Position numbers and translations under genes: made by a program. A stretch of DNA of 64,000 nt from CBDCMJ01 sp965218875 (GTDB lineage Bacteria; Chloroflexota; Dehalococcoidia; Lucifugimonadales; UBA3495), in the NCBI GenBank assembly GCA_965218875.1, contig OZ244707.1, forward strand, positions 2,294,001-2,358,000, in the 5' to 3' direction. The notes below the pieces were generated by a model, which saw only the letters and a program-made list of their open reading frames with translations, searched no databases and was not told the origin of the DNA. This document shows, in pieces, positions 8,869-17,115 of the stretch (the stretch's first letter is position 1; each line of letters begins with the position of its first letter).

Positions 8869-10227
8869 ATGGCCGATAGAGAAGAAGTCCGCCGGAGGAT
8901 GCGAGACGACGGCATCGACTACCTGTTGGCCCAGTTCGTCGATATAAACGGCTCTCCGAAAGCCAAGATGGTCCCCGCCTCGCACCTCGACGACGCCATC
9001 GATACCGGCGCGGGATTCGCCGGGGCCGCCTTGCCGGGAATGGGCCAGGGCCCTCACTCCCACGACATGCTGGCCAGGATCGACCTGGACTCCTACACGC
9101 CGCTGCCTTGGACCGAGGGAGTAGCCCGGTTCGCCAGCGACCTCTTTGTGGACGATAAGCCCCACATGTTTTGCCCTCGTCAGAACCTCAAACGGGTGCT
9201 GGCCAACGCCGCTGACGCCGGCTACCGGTTCAACGTGGGCATCGAACCGGAGCACTTTCTGGTCAAGAGGAGCCAGGATGGCTCCATATCTGTTTGGGAC
9301 CCCAACGAAGTCGATACTCTCACCAAGCCCTGCTACGACTTCAAGGGCATCGCCAACGTCATGGACTACCTGCGGGACATGATGGACGGGATGCGGCGCA
9401 TCGGCTGGGACGCCTACCAGTCGGACCACGAGGACGCCAACGGCCAGTACGAGATCAACTTTGTCTACGATGACGCTCTGGTCACCGCTGACCGCTACAC
9501 CTTCTTCAAGATGATGACCAGCCAGTACGCCCAGAGGTACGGCGCCATCGCCACCCACATGGCCAAACCCTTCAGCAACCGCACCGGCAGTGGCGGGCAT
9601 ATTCACTTTCACCTGGCGGACGCGGTTACCGGCCAGAACCTGTTCCTGGACGAAGAAGACCCTCGGGGACTTGGCCTGTCCGAAATGGCGTACCAGTTCA
9701 TTGGCGGGATTTTCGACCATGCCCCGGCCCTCTGCGCCGTCATGTCTCCCACCGTAAACTGCTACAAGCGGCTGCAGGTGGGTCCGGCCCTCATGGGCTC
9801 CGCTTCCGGCTTTCTGTGGACGCCGGCCTTCGTATCCTACGGCGACAACAATCGCACCCAGATGGTCCGCACGGCGGGGCCGGGGCACTTGGAAGACCGG
9901 ACCATGTCAGCGGCCTGCAACCCCTACCTGTCCATGGGGGCCTACGTTACGGCAGGACTAGACGGCATCCGTCGGAAGCTGGACCCCGGCGAGCCTAACC
10001 TGGGCAACCTGTACGATCTGGGCCTGGAGGAGATCGGACGCCGGGGCATCAAGATGCTGCCCCAGTCGCTGGCCGAGGCGCTGCAGGAACTGGGCCGGGA
10101 CGAGTTGGTGCAGGAGTCCCTGGGCGTGATCTACGACGAGTTCCTTTCCTTGAAGGAAGGGGAGTGGCGGGAGTACCATCGCCAGGTGACCCAGTGGGAG
10201 TTGGACCGCTACCTGACCATGTTTTAG
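8869..10227 (+). CDS. gmaS: type III glutamine synthetase, probable gamma-glutamylmethylamide synthetase
   Basis: 452 aa GlnA/GlnT family. It would ligate methylamine (or ammonia) to glutamate with ATP. Motifs include FVDINGSPKAKMVPAS, FNVGIEPEHFLV, YQSDHEDANGQYEINF, TGSGGHIHFHL and SPTVNCYKRL. The HEDANGQ-E-N segment is typical of the GmaS/GlnT branch. ATG 8869 follows AAGGAG (8857-8862) by six bases, so it is preferred over the GTG at 8821. Location directly after mgsABC and in the same locus as mgd-like genes supports the methylamine role; a plain glutamine synthetase is the alternative. Confidence 0.82.
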   Translation: MADREEVRRRMRDDGIDYLLAQFVDINGSPKAKMVPASHLDDAIDTGAGFAGAALPGMGQGPHSHDMLARIDLDSYTPLPWTEGVARFASDLFVDDKPHMFCPRQNLKRVLANAADAGYRFNVGIEPEHFLVKRSQDGSISVWDPNEVDTLTKPCYDFKGIANVMDYLRDMMDGMRRIGWDAYQSDHEDANGQYEINFVYDDALVTADRYTFFKMMTSQYAQRYGAIATHMAKPFSNRTGSGGHIHFHLADAVTGQNLFLDEEDPRGLGLSEMAYQFIGGIFDHAPALCAVMSPTVNCYKRLQVGPALMGSASGFLWTPAFVSYGDNNRTQMVRTAGPGHLEDRTMSAACNPYLSMGAYVTAGLDGIRRKLDPGEPNLGNLYDLGLEEIGRRGIKMLPQSLAEALQELGRDELVQESLGVIYDEFLSLKEGEWREYHRQVTQWELDRYLTMF

Positions 10228-10255
10228 CTGTTTTGGACTTGTGGCCCTGCACGTT

Positions 10256-10699
10256 ATGAGAGTTCCCAGAGAGTTCGAATTAGGTAATTCTATAGTGGAA
10301 GCCCTCCGGTCACTCGGGGGAAGCGGTTCCAAATTGGAGATAGCTGCGGCTGTCATCAGTCAAATGCAATTGCCGGAAGCTGTCGTCCAGCAGCCTCATG
10401 GGACCAGTGGGCAAACCGAGTTCAAGTACCGGCTTGCCTGGGCGCTGACCGTACTGAAGACTTGCGGCTTAGCAGCCAACCCTAACCGGGGCATTTGGGC
10501 GTTGACTAAGGCAGGCTTCCGGCGACAGTCGCTTGACGCGATCGAGTTAAAACGACAATATTTCGATTATTTGAGTCAGGCTGCGCCCCCCTCACCTAAA
10601 GCAGAAGCCCAAGAAGAAGAGGCCTGGCGCCGCCTAGGACTCGAGCAGTTCTTCTCGGGATATTGTGAAGCCGACTCGATATATGACACGTTCACATGA
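10256..10699 (+). CDS. Mrr_N-type winged-helix protein with antitoxin-like tail, coupled to MazF-like toxin
   Basis: 147 aa. Residues about 8-95 (EALRSLGGSGSKLEIAAAVI through RGIWALTKAG) match the N-terminal winged-helix domain of Mrr proteins. They closely parallel the N-terminus of the mrr-like gene 400 bases downstream. There is no nuclease domain. The tail (EEEAWRRLGLEQFFSGY, ending SIYDTFT) resembles C-termini of antitoxins next to PemK/MazF toxins. Its TGA overlaps the toxin ATG (ATGA). I infer a DNA-binding antitoxin; a truncated mrr is the alternative. ATG 10256 is chosen over GTG 10241 by homology to the paralogue. Confidence 0.6.
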   Translation: MRVPREFELGNSIVEALRSLGGSGSKLEIAAAVISQMQLPEAVVQQPHGTSGQTEFKYRLAWALTVLKTCGLAANPNRGIWALTKAGFRRQSLDAIELKRQYFDYLSQAAPPSPKAEAQEEEAWRRLGLEQFFSGYCEADSIYDTFT

Positions 10700-11022
10700 G
10701 GGAGAGGAATCTGTCCGGTGGAGTCGTGCTGCTGGACTTCCCCTTTACAGATCGAGCCGGATCAGGTCTTCGCCCCGCGTTGGTTCTCTTGGACACTGGA
10801 GATGCCGACTTCGTCGCAGCCCGAGTGACCAGTCGAGTAGTTGTGGATGAGCATGATGTCCAACTACACGATTGGCGTTCGGCTGGATTGGCTAGGCCTT
10901 CAATCGCCAGGCCCCACAAGCTGGTGACCATAGACAAACGATTGGTCGTGCGAAGATTGGGAGCGCTTTCTGAGGCAGATTGGGCCCGAGTGAGGGAATC
11001 GATACTGAGGCTTTGGGCGTAA
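10696..11022 (+). CDS. MazF/PemK-like toxin (growth-inhibiting endoribonuclease family)
   Basis: 108 aa, the normal length. The SH3-like MazF fold is suggested by GGVVLLDFPFTDRAGSGLRP followed by ALVLLD, then ARVTSRV and the late segment KLVTIDKRLVVRRLG, with the typical ending LSEADWARVRESI. Family members cleave mRNA. It is translationally coupled to the preceding antitoxin-like gene by a 4-base overlap. Codon use is visibly less GC-rich than in the flanking methylamine genes, in keeping with an inserted island. Confidence 0.78.
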   Translation: MRERNLSGGVVLLDFPFTDRAGSGLRPALVLLDTGDADFVAARVTSRVVVDEHDVQLHDWRSAGLARPSIARPHKLVTIDKRLVVRRLGALSEADWARVRESILRLWA

Positions 11023-11105
11023 CGGAAGTCGACACTGTATATAGTGCAAACGGACTTTCAAGAATTTGGGGGCAAAGTGTGACGGCCATTCCTGGATTCA
11101 GCGAC

Positions 11106-11915
11106 ATGGTTCGGGGAATGATGAATCCAACTCTTGATGCTTTGCGGAGTTTGGGAGGGAGCGCGTCAATCCGGGAACTGGATCAGGCAGTGGTTAATCG
11201 CATGGGGTTTCCCGAGCATATCGTCCAGCATCCCCACGGTAAGGGTAACCGCACTGAAGTTGAATGGCGCCTGGTCTGGGTGCGCACATACCTTGGAGGC
11301 GTCGGTCTTTTGACTAATTCTTCCCGAGGTGTATGGGCTCTGACACCGGAAGGGCTAAATGCAGTTAATATTGACCCGCAAGCCGTAATACGCAATTACT
11401 CGCGACGAGGAAGAGAGGCCGACGACGAACTCGCTGTGCCTCCTGAGGAGGAATCTGGTTGGCGGGAACAACTAATCGAAATCCTCTTGTCAATGGAGCC
11501 ATCCAGCTTCGAACGGCTGTGCCAGAGGCTCCTCCGAGAGTCCGGGTTCATCGAAGTCCAGGTTACTGGGCGTTCCGGGGACGGTGGAATCGACGGGCGT
11601 GGCATAATCCGTTTCGCCGGACTAATTGGTTTCCCGGTCTTGTTCCAATGCAAACGCTTTACCGGCAGTGTCACAGCTCCCCAAATCCGTGATTTCCGCG
11701 GGGCAATGACTGGTCGCTCCGACAGAGGGTTGTTCATAACTACGGGTAGCTTTACTCAGGAGGCCCAACGGGAAGCAACCAGAGATGGCGCTCCTCCGAT
11801 AGACCTTATCAGTGGTGAGATTTTGGTTGACAAGCTGAAAGAACTTGAACTTGGGGTTGTGACACAACAGGTCGAGTTAGTAACGGTCGAGCCCGGGTTC
11901 TTTACTAGCTTCTAA
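11106..11915 (+). CDS. mrr: Mrr-like restriction endonuclease (modification-dependent, type IV)
   Basis: 269 aa from ATG 11106. The N-terminal winged-helix Mrr_N domain (LDALRSLGGSASIRELDQAV to RGVWALTPEG) is followed by a PD-(D/E)xK nuclease domain, with SGDGGIDGRG (D163) and VLFQCKRF (Q181-x-K183) as the active-site set, and DLISGEILVDKL near the end. Relatives cut methylated foreign DNA. The open frame extends back to 10980 over the toxin end; the shorter start fits the family. It is in an island of lower GC splitting gmaS from soxD. Confidence 0.85.
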   Translation: MVRGMMNPTLDALRSLGGSASIRELDQAVVNRMGFPEHIVQHPHGKGNRTEVEWRLVWVRTYLGGVGLLTNSSRGVWALTPEGLNAVNIDPQAVIRNYSRRGREADDELAVPPEEESGWREQLIEILLSMEPSSFERLCQRLLRESGFIEVQVTGRSGDGGIDGRGIIRFAGLIGFPVLFQCKRFTGSVTAPQIRDFRGAMTGRSDRGLFITTGSFTQEAQREATRDGAPPIDLISGEILVDKLKELELGVVTQQVELVTVEPGFFTSF

Positions 11916-11935
11916 TAGAGTTGGTGCTGCGCACG

Positions 11936-12184
11936 ATGTCCTTCCTCCTAAAATGCCCCAACTGCGGGGACCGCAACGTTAACGAGTTCCGCTTCGGCGG
12001 CGAGGTGACTTCTCGGCCCGCTCCCGACGCCAGCCGGGACCAGTGGGCCAGGTACTTCTACTCCCGCAGCAACGTCGCGGGGGTGTCTCGAGAATGGTGG
12101 AACCACCGCTTCGGTTGCCGCAAGTGGTTCCTGGCCCTGCGGGACACGACGGTCAACCAAGTACAACAGACATTCTGGCCGTGA
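11936..12184 (+). CDS. soxD: sarcosine oxidase delta subunit-like / N-methylglutamate dehydrogenase small subunit
   Basis: 82 aa zinc-binding subunit. The metal ligands are visible as KCPNCG (C7, C10) and WWNHRFGCRKWF (H57, C61), with FRFGGE and WARYFYSRSN in between, the standard SoxD/MgdB pattern. It stabilises the alpha-beta assembly of heterotetrameric sarcosine oxidase or N-methylglutamate dehydrogenase. The ATG at 11936 is the family start. The stop is three bases from the next ATG, so it is the first gene of a tight D-A-G-B cluster. Confidence 0.88.
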   Translation: MSFLLKCPNCGDRNVNEFRFGGEVTSRPAPDASRDQWARYFYSRSNVAGVSREWWNHRFGCRKWFLALRDTTVNQVQQTFWP

Positions 12185-12187
12185 TCA

Positions 12188-15154
12188 ATGGCCCAGCAAA
12201 GCCGTAGTCCCCGGCTGCCGGCCGGACCCAGCGAGCTTATCGACCGCGGTACGGCGGTCGAGTTTCACTTCGACGGCAAGAAGGTCACGGCTTGGGAAGG
12301 CGACACCGTCGCCTCCGCGCTCTTCGCCTCCGGCGTATCGACCTTCAGCCGGGGCTTCAAATACCACCGGCCGCGGGGACTGCTCTGCGCCGCCGGGCGG
12401 TGCCCCAACTGCCTGGTGAACGTCGACGGCGTGCCCAACGTCCGCGCCTGCATCCAGCCGGTCAAGCCGGGCATGCAAGTCCGCCACCAGAACGCCTGGC
12501 CCTCGCTGCGCTGGGACTTCCTCTCCGTCCTCGACCGCCTGGGCTGGCTCATGCCGGTGGGCTTTTACTACAAAGCCTTGCACCGGCCCAAGCTGCTCTG
12601 GTTCTTGGCCCAGAGGGTCATCCGCCGCGTCGGCGGCCTGGGCAAAATCGACATTGACGACGTTCCCGACACCGCCTACCAGCACCGGAATTACCACACC
12701 GACGTTGCCGTCGTGGGCGGCGGCCCCGCCGGCCTGTCGGCGGCTCTGGCCGCTGCGGAACAGGGGGTCGGCGTTACCCTGATCGACGACCAACCCCGTT
12801 TGGGTGGGCACCTTCGTTTCCGTTCCCGGGAGTCCGCCGGCGCGGCCGGCTCCCGAGGGGTGACAGGAAACGAGATAGCCGACGGATTGGCCAAGCCGGC
12901 GTTGGACTCCCCCCGGCTGCGGGTCATGAGCGGCGCCACGGTCTTTGCTTGCTATCAAGACAACCTGCTGGGCATTTTGAGCGGCCAGGACCTGGTGAAA
13001 CTCCGGGCGAAACGGGTTGTCGTGGCTACCGGTTCTTACGATGTCCCGATGCTGTTTGAGAACAACGACCTGCCCGGGGTCATGCTGGCCGGCGCCGCCC
13101 AACGCCTGATCCGTCTTTATGGCCTCAGGCCGGGCCGCAAGGCGGTGGTGGCAACCGGCGATGAGCGGGGCCGGCAAGTGGCGTTGGACTTGCTGGAGGC
13201 GGGCGTGGAAGTGGAGGCCCTCGTCGACTCCCGGCCGTCCCCCGATGGAGATTCTCAGGCCCGTATCTACGCCAATCTACCGGGCAGAGGGGAGCTTTCC
13301 CCGCGGGTGGCGGGCAGCTTTTCTTGGTTGCGCTCCCACGTGGTCGTCAAGGCCCACGGCAAGAACAAGCTCCGCGGTGTCACGGTGCAGCCCATGGAAG
13401 CGGGAAAACCGGCTGGTCCGCCGCGGACCATCCGCTGCGACCTGCTGTGCATGTCCGGAAACATCCAGGCCGCTGACGGATTGCTCTATCAGGTCGGCGC
13501 GAGGCGGGACTACGGCCGGGCCCCGGGCGACCCCGAACACTGGGTGCTGCCTCCCGGTCTTCACGTAGCCGGAGACGTCACCGGGTCCCCGGACCTTGCG
13601 ACCTCCCTCCTGCAGGGACAGCTGGCCGGCCTGGAGGCCGCCCAGTGTCTTGGTTTGATGTCGCCGGCATTGGAAACGGAGGTGGACGCCTCCCGTCGGC
13701 AGTTGACCGAAGCCCAGGCCCGGCAAGACGAGCGGCGTGTTCTTTCCGACACGCGGCCATCGCCGACAGGCAAGAAAGAGTTCGTCTGTTTCTGCGAAGA
13801 CGTGACCGTCAAGGACATTTCGGACGCGGTGGCCGAAGGGTTCGATGACATCCAAATGTTGAAGCGGTACAGCACCGCGTCCATGGGCCCCTGCCAGGGG
13901 AAGATGTGCCTGAAGGCGCTGATCGGGCTATGCGCCGAATATACGGGACGAAGTGTGGAGTCCACCGGCGTTACGACCTCGCGCCCGCCGCTGCAGCCGG
14001 TGCCGCTGGCCGCCCTGGCGGGCGCCTCCCCCATGCCCATAAAGCGCACTCCAATGGACCGCATTCACCGGAGTCTAGGAGCCGTTATGGTGGAAGCGGG
14101 CCCGTGGCAGAGGGCTCACAGCTATGGCTCGCCACAAGAGGAGTGCCTGGCGGTCCGGCAGCGGGTGGGCATAATCGACGTAAGCACCTTGGGCAAGCTG
14201 GACGTCCGCGGCAAAGACGCCGGCGCCCTGCTGGACCGGGTCTACACCCACCATTTCTCCAACCTCCCGGTGGGCAGGATTCGCTACGGGCTTTTGTGCT
14301 CGGACAACGGGACCATCTTGGACGACGGCACCGTCACCAGGGTGTCGGGCGACCATTATTTCGTCACTACCACTAGCGGAAACGCAGACCTGATCGAAGA
14401 GTGGTTCAAGTGGTGGGCTGCCGGCAGGGACCTGTGTGCCCACGTCACCAACGTCACTTCGAACTACGCGGCGATGAACGTGGCCGGTCCCTACGCCCGG
14501 CAGACCCTGGGCAAGCTGACCGGGATTGACCTCTCCCCCGCTGCGTTCCCTTACCTGCGCTTCGCTCAGGGTGAGATTGCGGGCGTCACCGGAATGCTGC
14601 TCCGCATCGGCTTCGTCGGCGAGGCCGGATGGGAGGTGCACGTGCCAGCGGAGTACGGCGAGCACCTGTGGGAGGCGGTTATGGAGGCGGGCGGAGAGTT
14701 CGGCATCGCTCCCTTTGGCCTGGAGGCGCAACGGGTCCTGCGCCTGGAAAAGAAGCACATCATAGTTGGCCAGGACACCGACGCGGTGTCTAACCCGCTG
14801 GAGAGCGACGTGGGCTGGGCGGTCCGCTTCGACAAGGAGGACTTCATTGGCCGGGGCGGTCTCCGCATCGTCAGCGAGCGCGGTCTGCGCAACAAGCTGG
14901 TGGGTTTCGTGATGCGGGATGGCCTGGTGCCCGATGATGGGGCGCCGGTGGTCGACGGCCGGACGCCCGTCGGGCGGGTTACCAGCGCCCGGCGCAGCCC
15001 CACGACAAGCAAGGGCTTCGGGCTTGCCTGGGTGCCGGTGGAAATGGCCGAGGAAGGTTCACCAATCAGCATACTGGTCGATGGCAAGTCGTTGACGGCC
15101 CAAGTCACCCTGCGCCCCTTCTACGACCCTGACGGTGAGCGGCTGCGGGGGTAA
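12188..15154 (+). CDS. soxA: sarcosine oxidase alpha subunit-like / N-methylglutamate dehydrogenase large subunit
   Basis: 988 aa, full length. Order: [2Fe-2S]-like N-terminal domain with C67, C72, C75 and C88 (LLCAAGRCPNC, VRAC); FAD/NAD Rossmann fold at about 173-200 (VAVVGGGPAGLSAAL); a second cysteine-rich module (FVCFCEDV, GPCQGKMC) near 530-580; and a GcvT-like folate-binding aminomethyltransferase half from about 605 to the end. It channels the C1 unit released by the beta subunit onto THF as 5,10-methylene-THF. In the N-methylglutamate pathway it corresponds to MgdC. It is separated from soxG by 5 bases. Confidence 0.9.
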   Translation: MAQQSRSPRLPAGPSELIDRGTAVEFHFDGKKVTAWEGDTVASALFASGVSTFSRGFKYHRPRGLLCAAGRCPNCLVNVDGVPNVRACIQPVKPGMQVRHQNAWPSLRWDFLSVLDRLGWLMPVGFYYKALHRPKLLWFLAQRVIRRVGGLGKIDIDDVPDTAYQHRNYHTDVAVVGGGPAGLSAALAAAEQGVGVTLIDDQPRLGGHLRFRSRESAGAAGSRGVTGNEIADGLAKPALDSPRLRVMSGATVFACYQDNLLGILSGQDLVKLRAKRVVVATGSYDVPMLFENNDLPGVMLAGAAQRLIRLYGLRPGRKAVVATGDERGRQVALDLLEAGVEVEALVDSRPSPDGDSQARIYANLPGRGELSPRVAGSFSWLRSHVVVKAHGKNKLRGVTVQPMEAGKPAGPPRTIRCDLLCMSGNIQAADGLLYQVGARRDYGRAPGDPEHWVLPPGLHVAGDVTGSPDLATSLLQGQLAGLEAAQCLGLMSPALETEVDASRRQLTEAQARQDERRVLSDTRPSPTGKKEFVCFCEDVTVKDISDAVAEGFDDIQMLKRYSTASMGPCQGKMCLKALIGLCAEYTGRSVESTGVTTSRPPLQPVPLAALAGASPMPIKRTPMDRIHRSLGAVMVEAGPWQRAHSYGSPQEECLAVRQRVGIIDVSTLGKLDVRGKDAGALLDRVYTHHFSNLPVGRIRYGLLCSDNGTILDDGTVTRVSGDHYFVTTTSGNADLIEEWFKWWAAGRDLCAHVTNVTSNYAAMNVAGPYARQTLGKLTGIDLSPAAFPYLRFAQGEIAGVTGMLLRIGFVGEAGWEVHVPAEYGEHLWEAVMEAGGEFGIAPFGLEAQRVLRLEKKHIIVGQDTDAVSNPLESDVGWAVRFDKEDFIGRGGLRIVSERGLRNKLVGFVMRDGLVPDDGAPVVDGRTPVGRVTSARRSPTTSKGFGLAWVPVEMAEEGSPISILVDGKSLTAQVTLRPFYDPDGERLRG

Positions 15155-15159
15155 TTGTC

Positions 15160-15852
15160 TTGTCGATCGCTCCGGTGAAGAAAAGCGCGCTGCACCACAA
15201 GCAGTTGGCCATGGGGGCCCGCATGGCGGAACGGGACGGCTGGCAGCAACCCGCCCACTACTCGGACGCAGACCATGAATTCCGGGCGCTGAACGAAAGC
15301 TCCGGCGTTTACGACATCAGCCCAACGGGCAAGCTGCTGCTGCAAGGCAAGGACCTGGGCGGTCTCGTGGGTAATATTCTCCAGACCGATGATGCCCTGG
15401 CTGTCGGTGAAGTGCGTCCGGTTTCGGTCCCCGCGAGCGGGCGGTTGGCCAGGCTGGCCGGAGACGAATACCTGGCACTCTGCCACGCCCCGGATTTGCC
15501 GAAGTGGGTTGCGGCCGCGCCCGAAGACCCTTCGGATTGCGTCCACTCGTTGGACCACACCTCCGGCCTGGCGGGCCTCCGGCTCACCGGCCCCAAGTCA
15601 GGCCAGCTGTTGTGCAAGCTCTCGGCATTGGATACGTCCTCCGAGGCCTTCCTCAACCTGCGCTGCGCCCAGACCAAATGCGCGGAGATACACGTCACGC
15701 TGGTTCGCACCGATTTGGGGCTGCTGCCGAGCTACGATCTGTATTTCCCTCGCGAGTTCGGGGACTACTTCTGGGACGCAATATTCGAGGCCGGAGAGGA
15801 GGTCGCAGCGGTGCCCGTTGGTTTCGAGGCTATGGAGCGGCTCCCGACCTGA
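15160..15852 (+). CDS. soxG: sarcosine oxidase gamma subunit-like / N-methylglutamate dehydrogenase subunit
   Basis: 230 aa. SoxG is a GcvT-related subunit with no known active site that completes the alpha-beta-gamma-delta complex. Marks include ESSGVYDISPTGKLLLQG, DHTSGLAGLRLTGP and the C-terminal PVGFEAMERLP ending. It starts with TTG five bases after the soxA stop and is followed 27 bases later by soxB. The start is weakly defined, but length and position are right for MgdD/SoxG. Confidence 0.8.
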   Translation: MSIAPVKKSALHHKQLAMGARMAERDGWQQPAHYSDADHEFRALNESSGVYDISPTGKLLLQGKDLGGLVGNILQTDDALAVGEVRPVSVPASGRLARLAGDEYLALCHAPDLPKWVAAAPEDPSDCVHSLDHTSGLAGLRLTGPKSGQLLCKLSALDTSSEAFLNLRCAQTKCAEIHVTLVRTDLGLLPSYDLYFPREFGDYFWDAIFEAGEEVAAVPVGFEAMERLPT

Positions 15853-15879
15853 ATCTCAACCGGCGGGGCGCAAACAGAC

Positions 15880-17097
15880 ATGTTCCAGCTATTTCAAAAG
15901 GACCGGATGTGGCCGAAGCGACCGCTGAAAGATCGCTACGAGGTGGTGATCGTCGGCGGGGGAGTCCACGGCCTGTCTACCGCTTACTACCTGGCCAAAC
16001 TGGGCGTCCGCGACGTGGCGGTGCTGGACAAGGGGTACCTGGGCGGCGGCGCCAGCGCCCGGACCACCGCTATCATCCGGGCCAACTACCTGACGACCGA
16101 GGGAATCCCTTTCTTCAAGGAAAGCGTCGAGCTCTACGAGGGGCTGTCCAGGGAGCTAAACTTCAACCTGCTTTTCAACCAGATGGGCCGGTTGGACCTA
16201 GGGCACACGGAGGCCGCGGTCTACGGCTTGAGGATGCGGACCGAATTCAACCGGATACTGGGCGTGGACAGCCGGATGGTCGGACCGGCAGAAATAAAGA
16301 AGCTGGTCCCGCCGATGGACCTGCGGGAGAGCAAGCCTTTCCCCATAGTGGCCGCCCTATACCATCCCCCCTGCGGCGTCATTCGCCACGACGCGGTGGT
16401 GTGGGGGTACGGGCGGGGCGCCAGCCGGTTGGGGGTCGAGCTGCACCCGTTCACCGAAGTCACCGGAATCGAGCGGACCAACGGCAGCGTGACCGGCGTG
16501 GCGACGGACCGGGGACTAATCAAGGCCAATACGGTGGTGAGCGCTACCGCTGGATGGACTTCCACCATCGGCCGCATGGTGGACCTGGACTTGCCAATTT
16601 CGACCCACCCGCTTCAGGCGATGGTCACCGAGCCGCTAAAGCCGTTTCTGGACAAGACTATTTCCTCGGCCAATCTCCACGCTTACGTCTACCAGACCGA
16701 CCGGGGAGAAGTGGTCATCGGCGGCGGCGTCGATCCTTACCCCAGCTATAGCCACGGCTCCTCTATGCAACCGTTGGAAGAGCTGGCGGCCCACAGCCTG
16801 GAGATGTTTCCCTGCTTGAAGAACGTGAACGTGTTGCGCCAGTGGACCGGCATTTGCGACATGACTCCGGACTACGCGCCCATTATGGGCGCCGTCGATG
16901 GACTGGACGGCTTGGTGCTCAGTTGCGGTTGGGGCAGCTGGGGCTTTAAGGCTGCGCCCGTGGCCGGAAAGCGCATCGCCGAGTTGATCGCCACCGGGGA
17001 GACGCCGGGCTTGATCAAACCCTTCTCCCTTTCTAGGTTCAAGGAAGGCCGGCTGGTGAACGAGAGGGCCGCCGCGCCGGCTGCCGCCATCCACTAG
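15880..17097 (+). CDS. soxB: sarcosine oxidase beta subunit-like / N-methylglutamate dehydrogenase flavoprotein
   Basis: 405 aa DAO-family flavoprotein that oxidises the N-methyl amine. The FAD Rossmann motif is at 23-35 (VVIVGGGVHGLSTAYYLA), followed by GGGASARTTAIIRANY, CGVIRHDAVVWGYGRGA (His in the segment that carries the flavin link in SoxB) and the C-terminal CGWGSWGFKAAPVAGKRIA. Substrate could be sarcosine, dimethylglycine or N-methylglutamate; linkage with mgsABC and gmaS favours the last (MgdA). It is the last subunit gene of the cluster. Confidence 0.88.
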   Translation: MFQLFQKDRMWPKRPLKDRYEVVIVGGGVHGLSTAYYLAKLGVRDVAVLDKGYLGGGASARTTAIIRANYLTTEGIPFFKESVELYEGLSRELNFNLLFNQMGRLDLGHTEAAVYGLRMRTEFNRILGVDSRMVGPAEIKKLVPPMDLRESKPFPIVAALYHPPCGVIRHDAVVWGYGRGASRLGVELHPFTEVTGIERTNGSVTGVATDRGLIKANTVVSATAGWTSTIGRMVDLDLPISTHPLQAMVTEPLKPFLDKTISSANLHAYVYQTDRGEVVIGGGVDPYPSYSHGSSMQPLEELAAHSLEMFPCLKNVNVLRQWTGICDMTPDYAPIMGAVDGLDGLVLSCGWGSWGFKAAPVAGKRIAELIATGETPGLIKPFSLSRFKEGRLVNERAAAPAAAIH

Positions 17098-17115
17098 GTC
17101 CACTACGAAAAGGCC

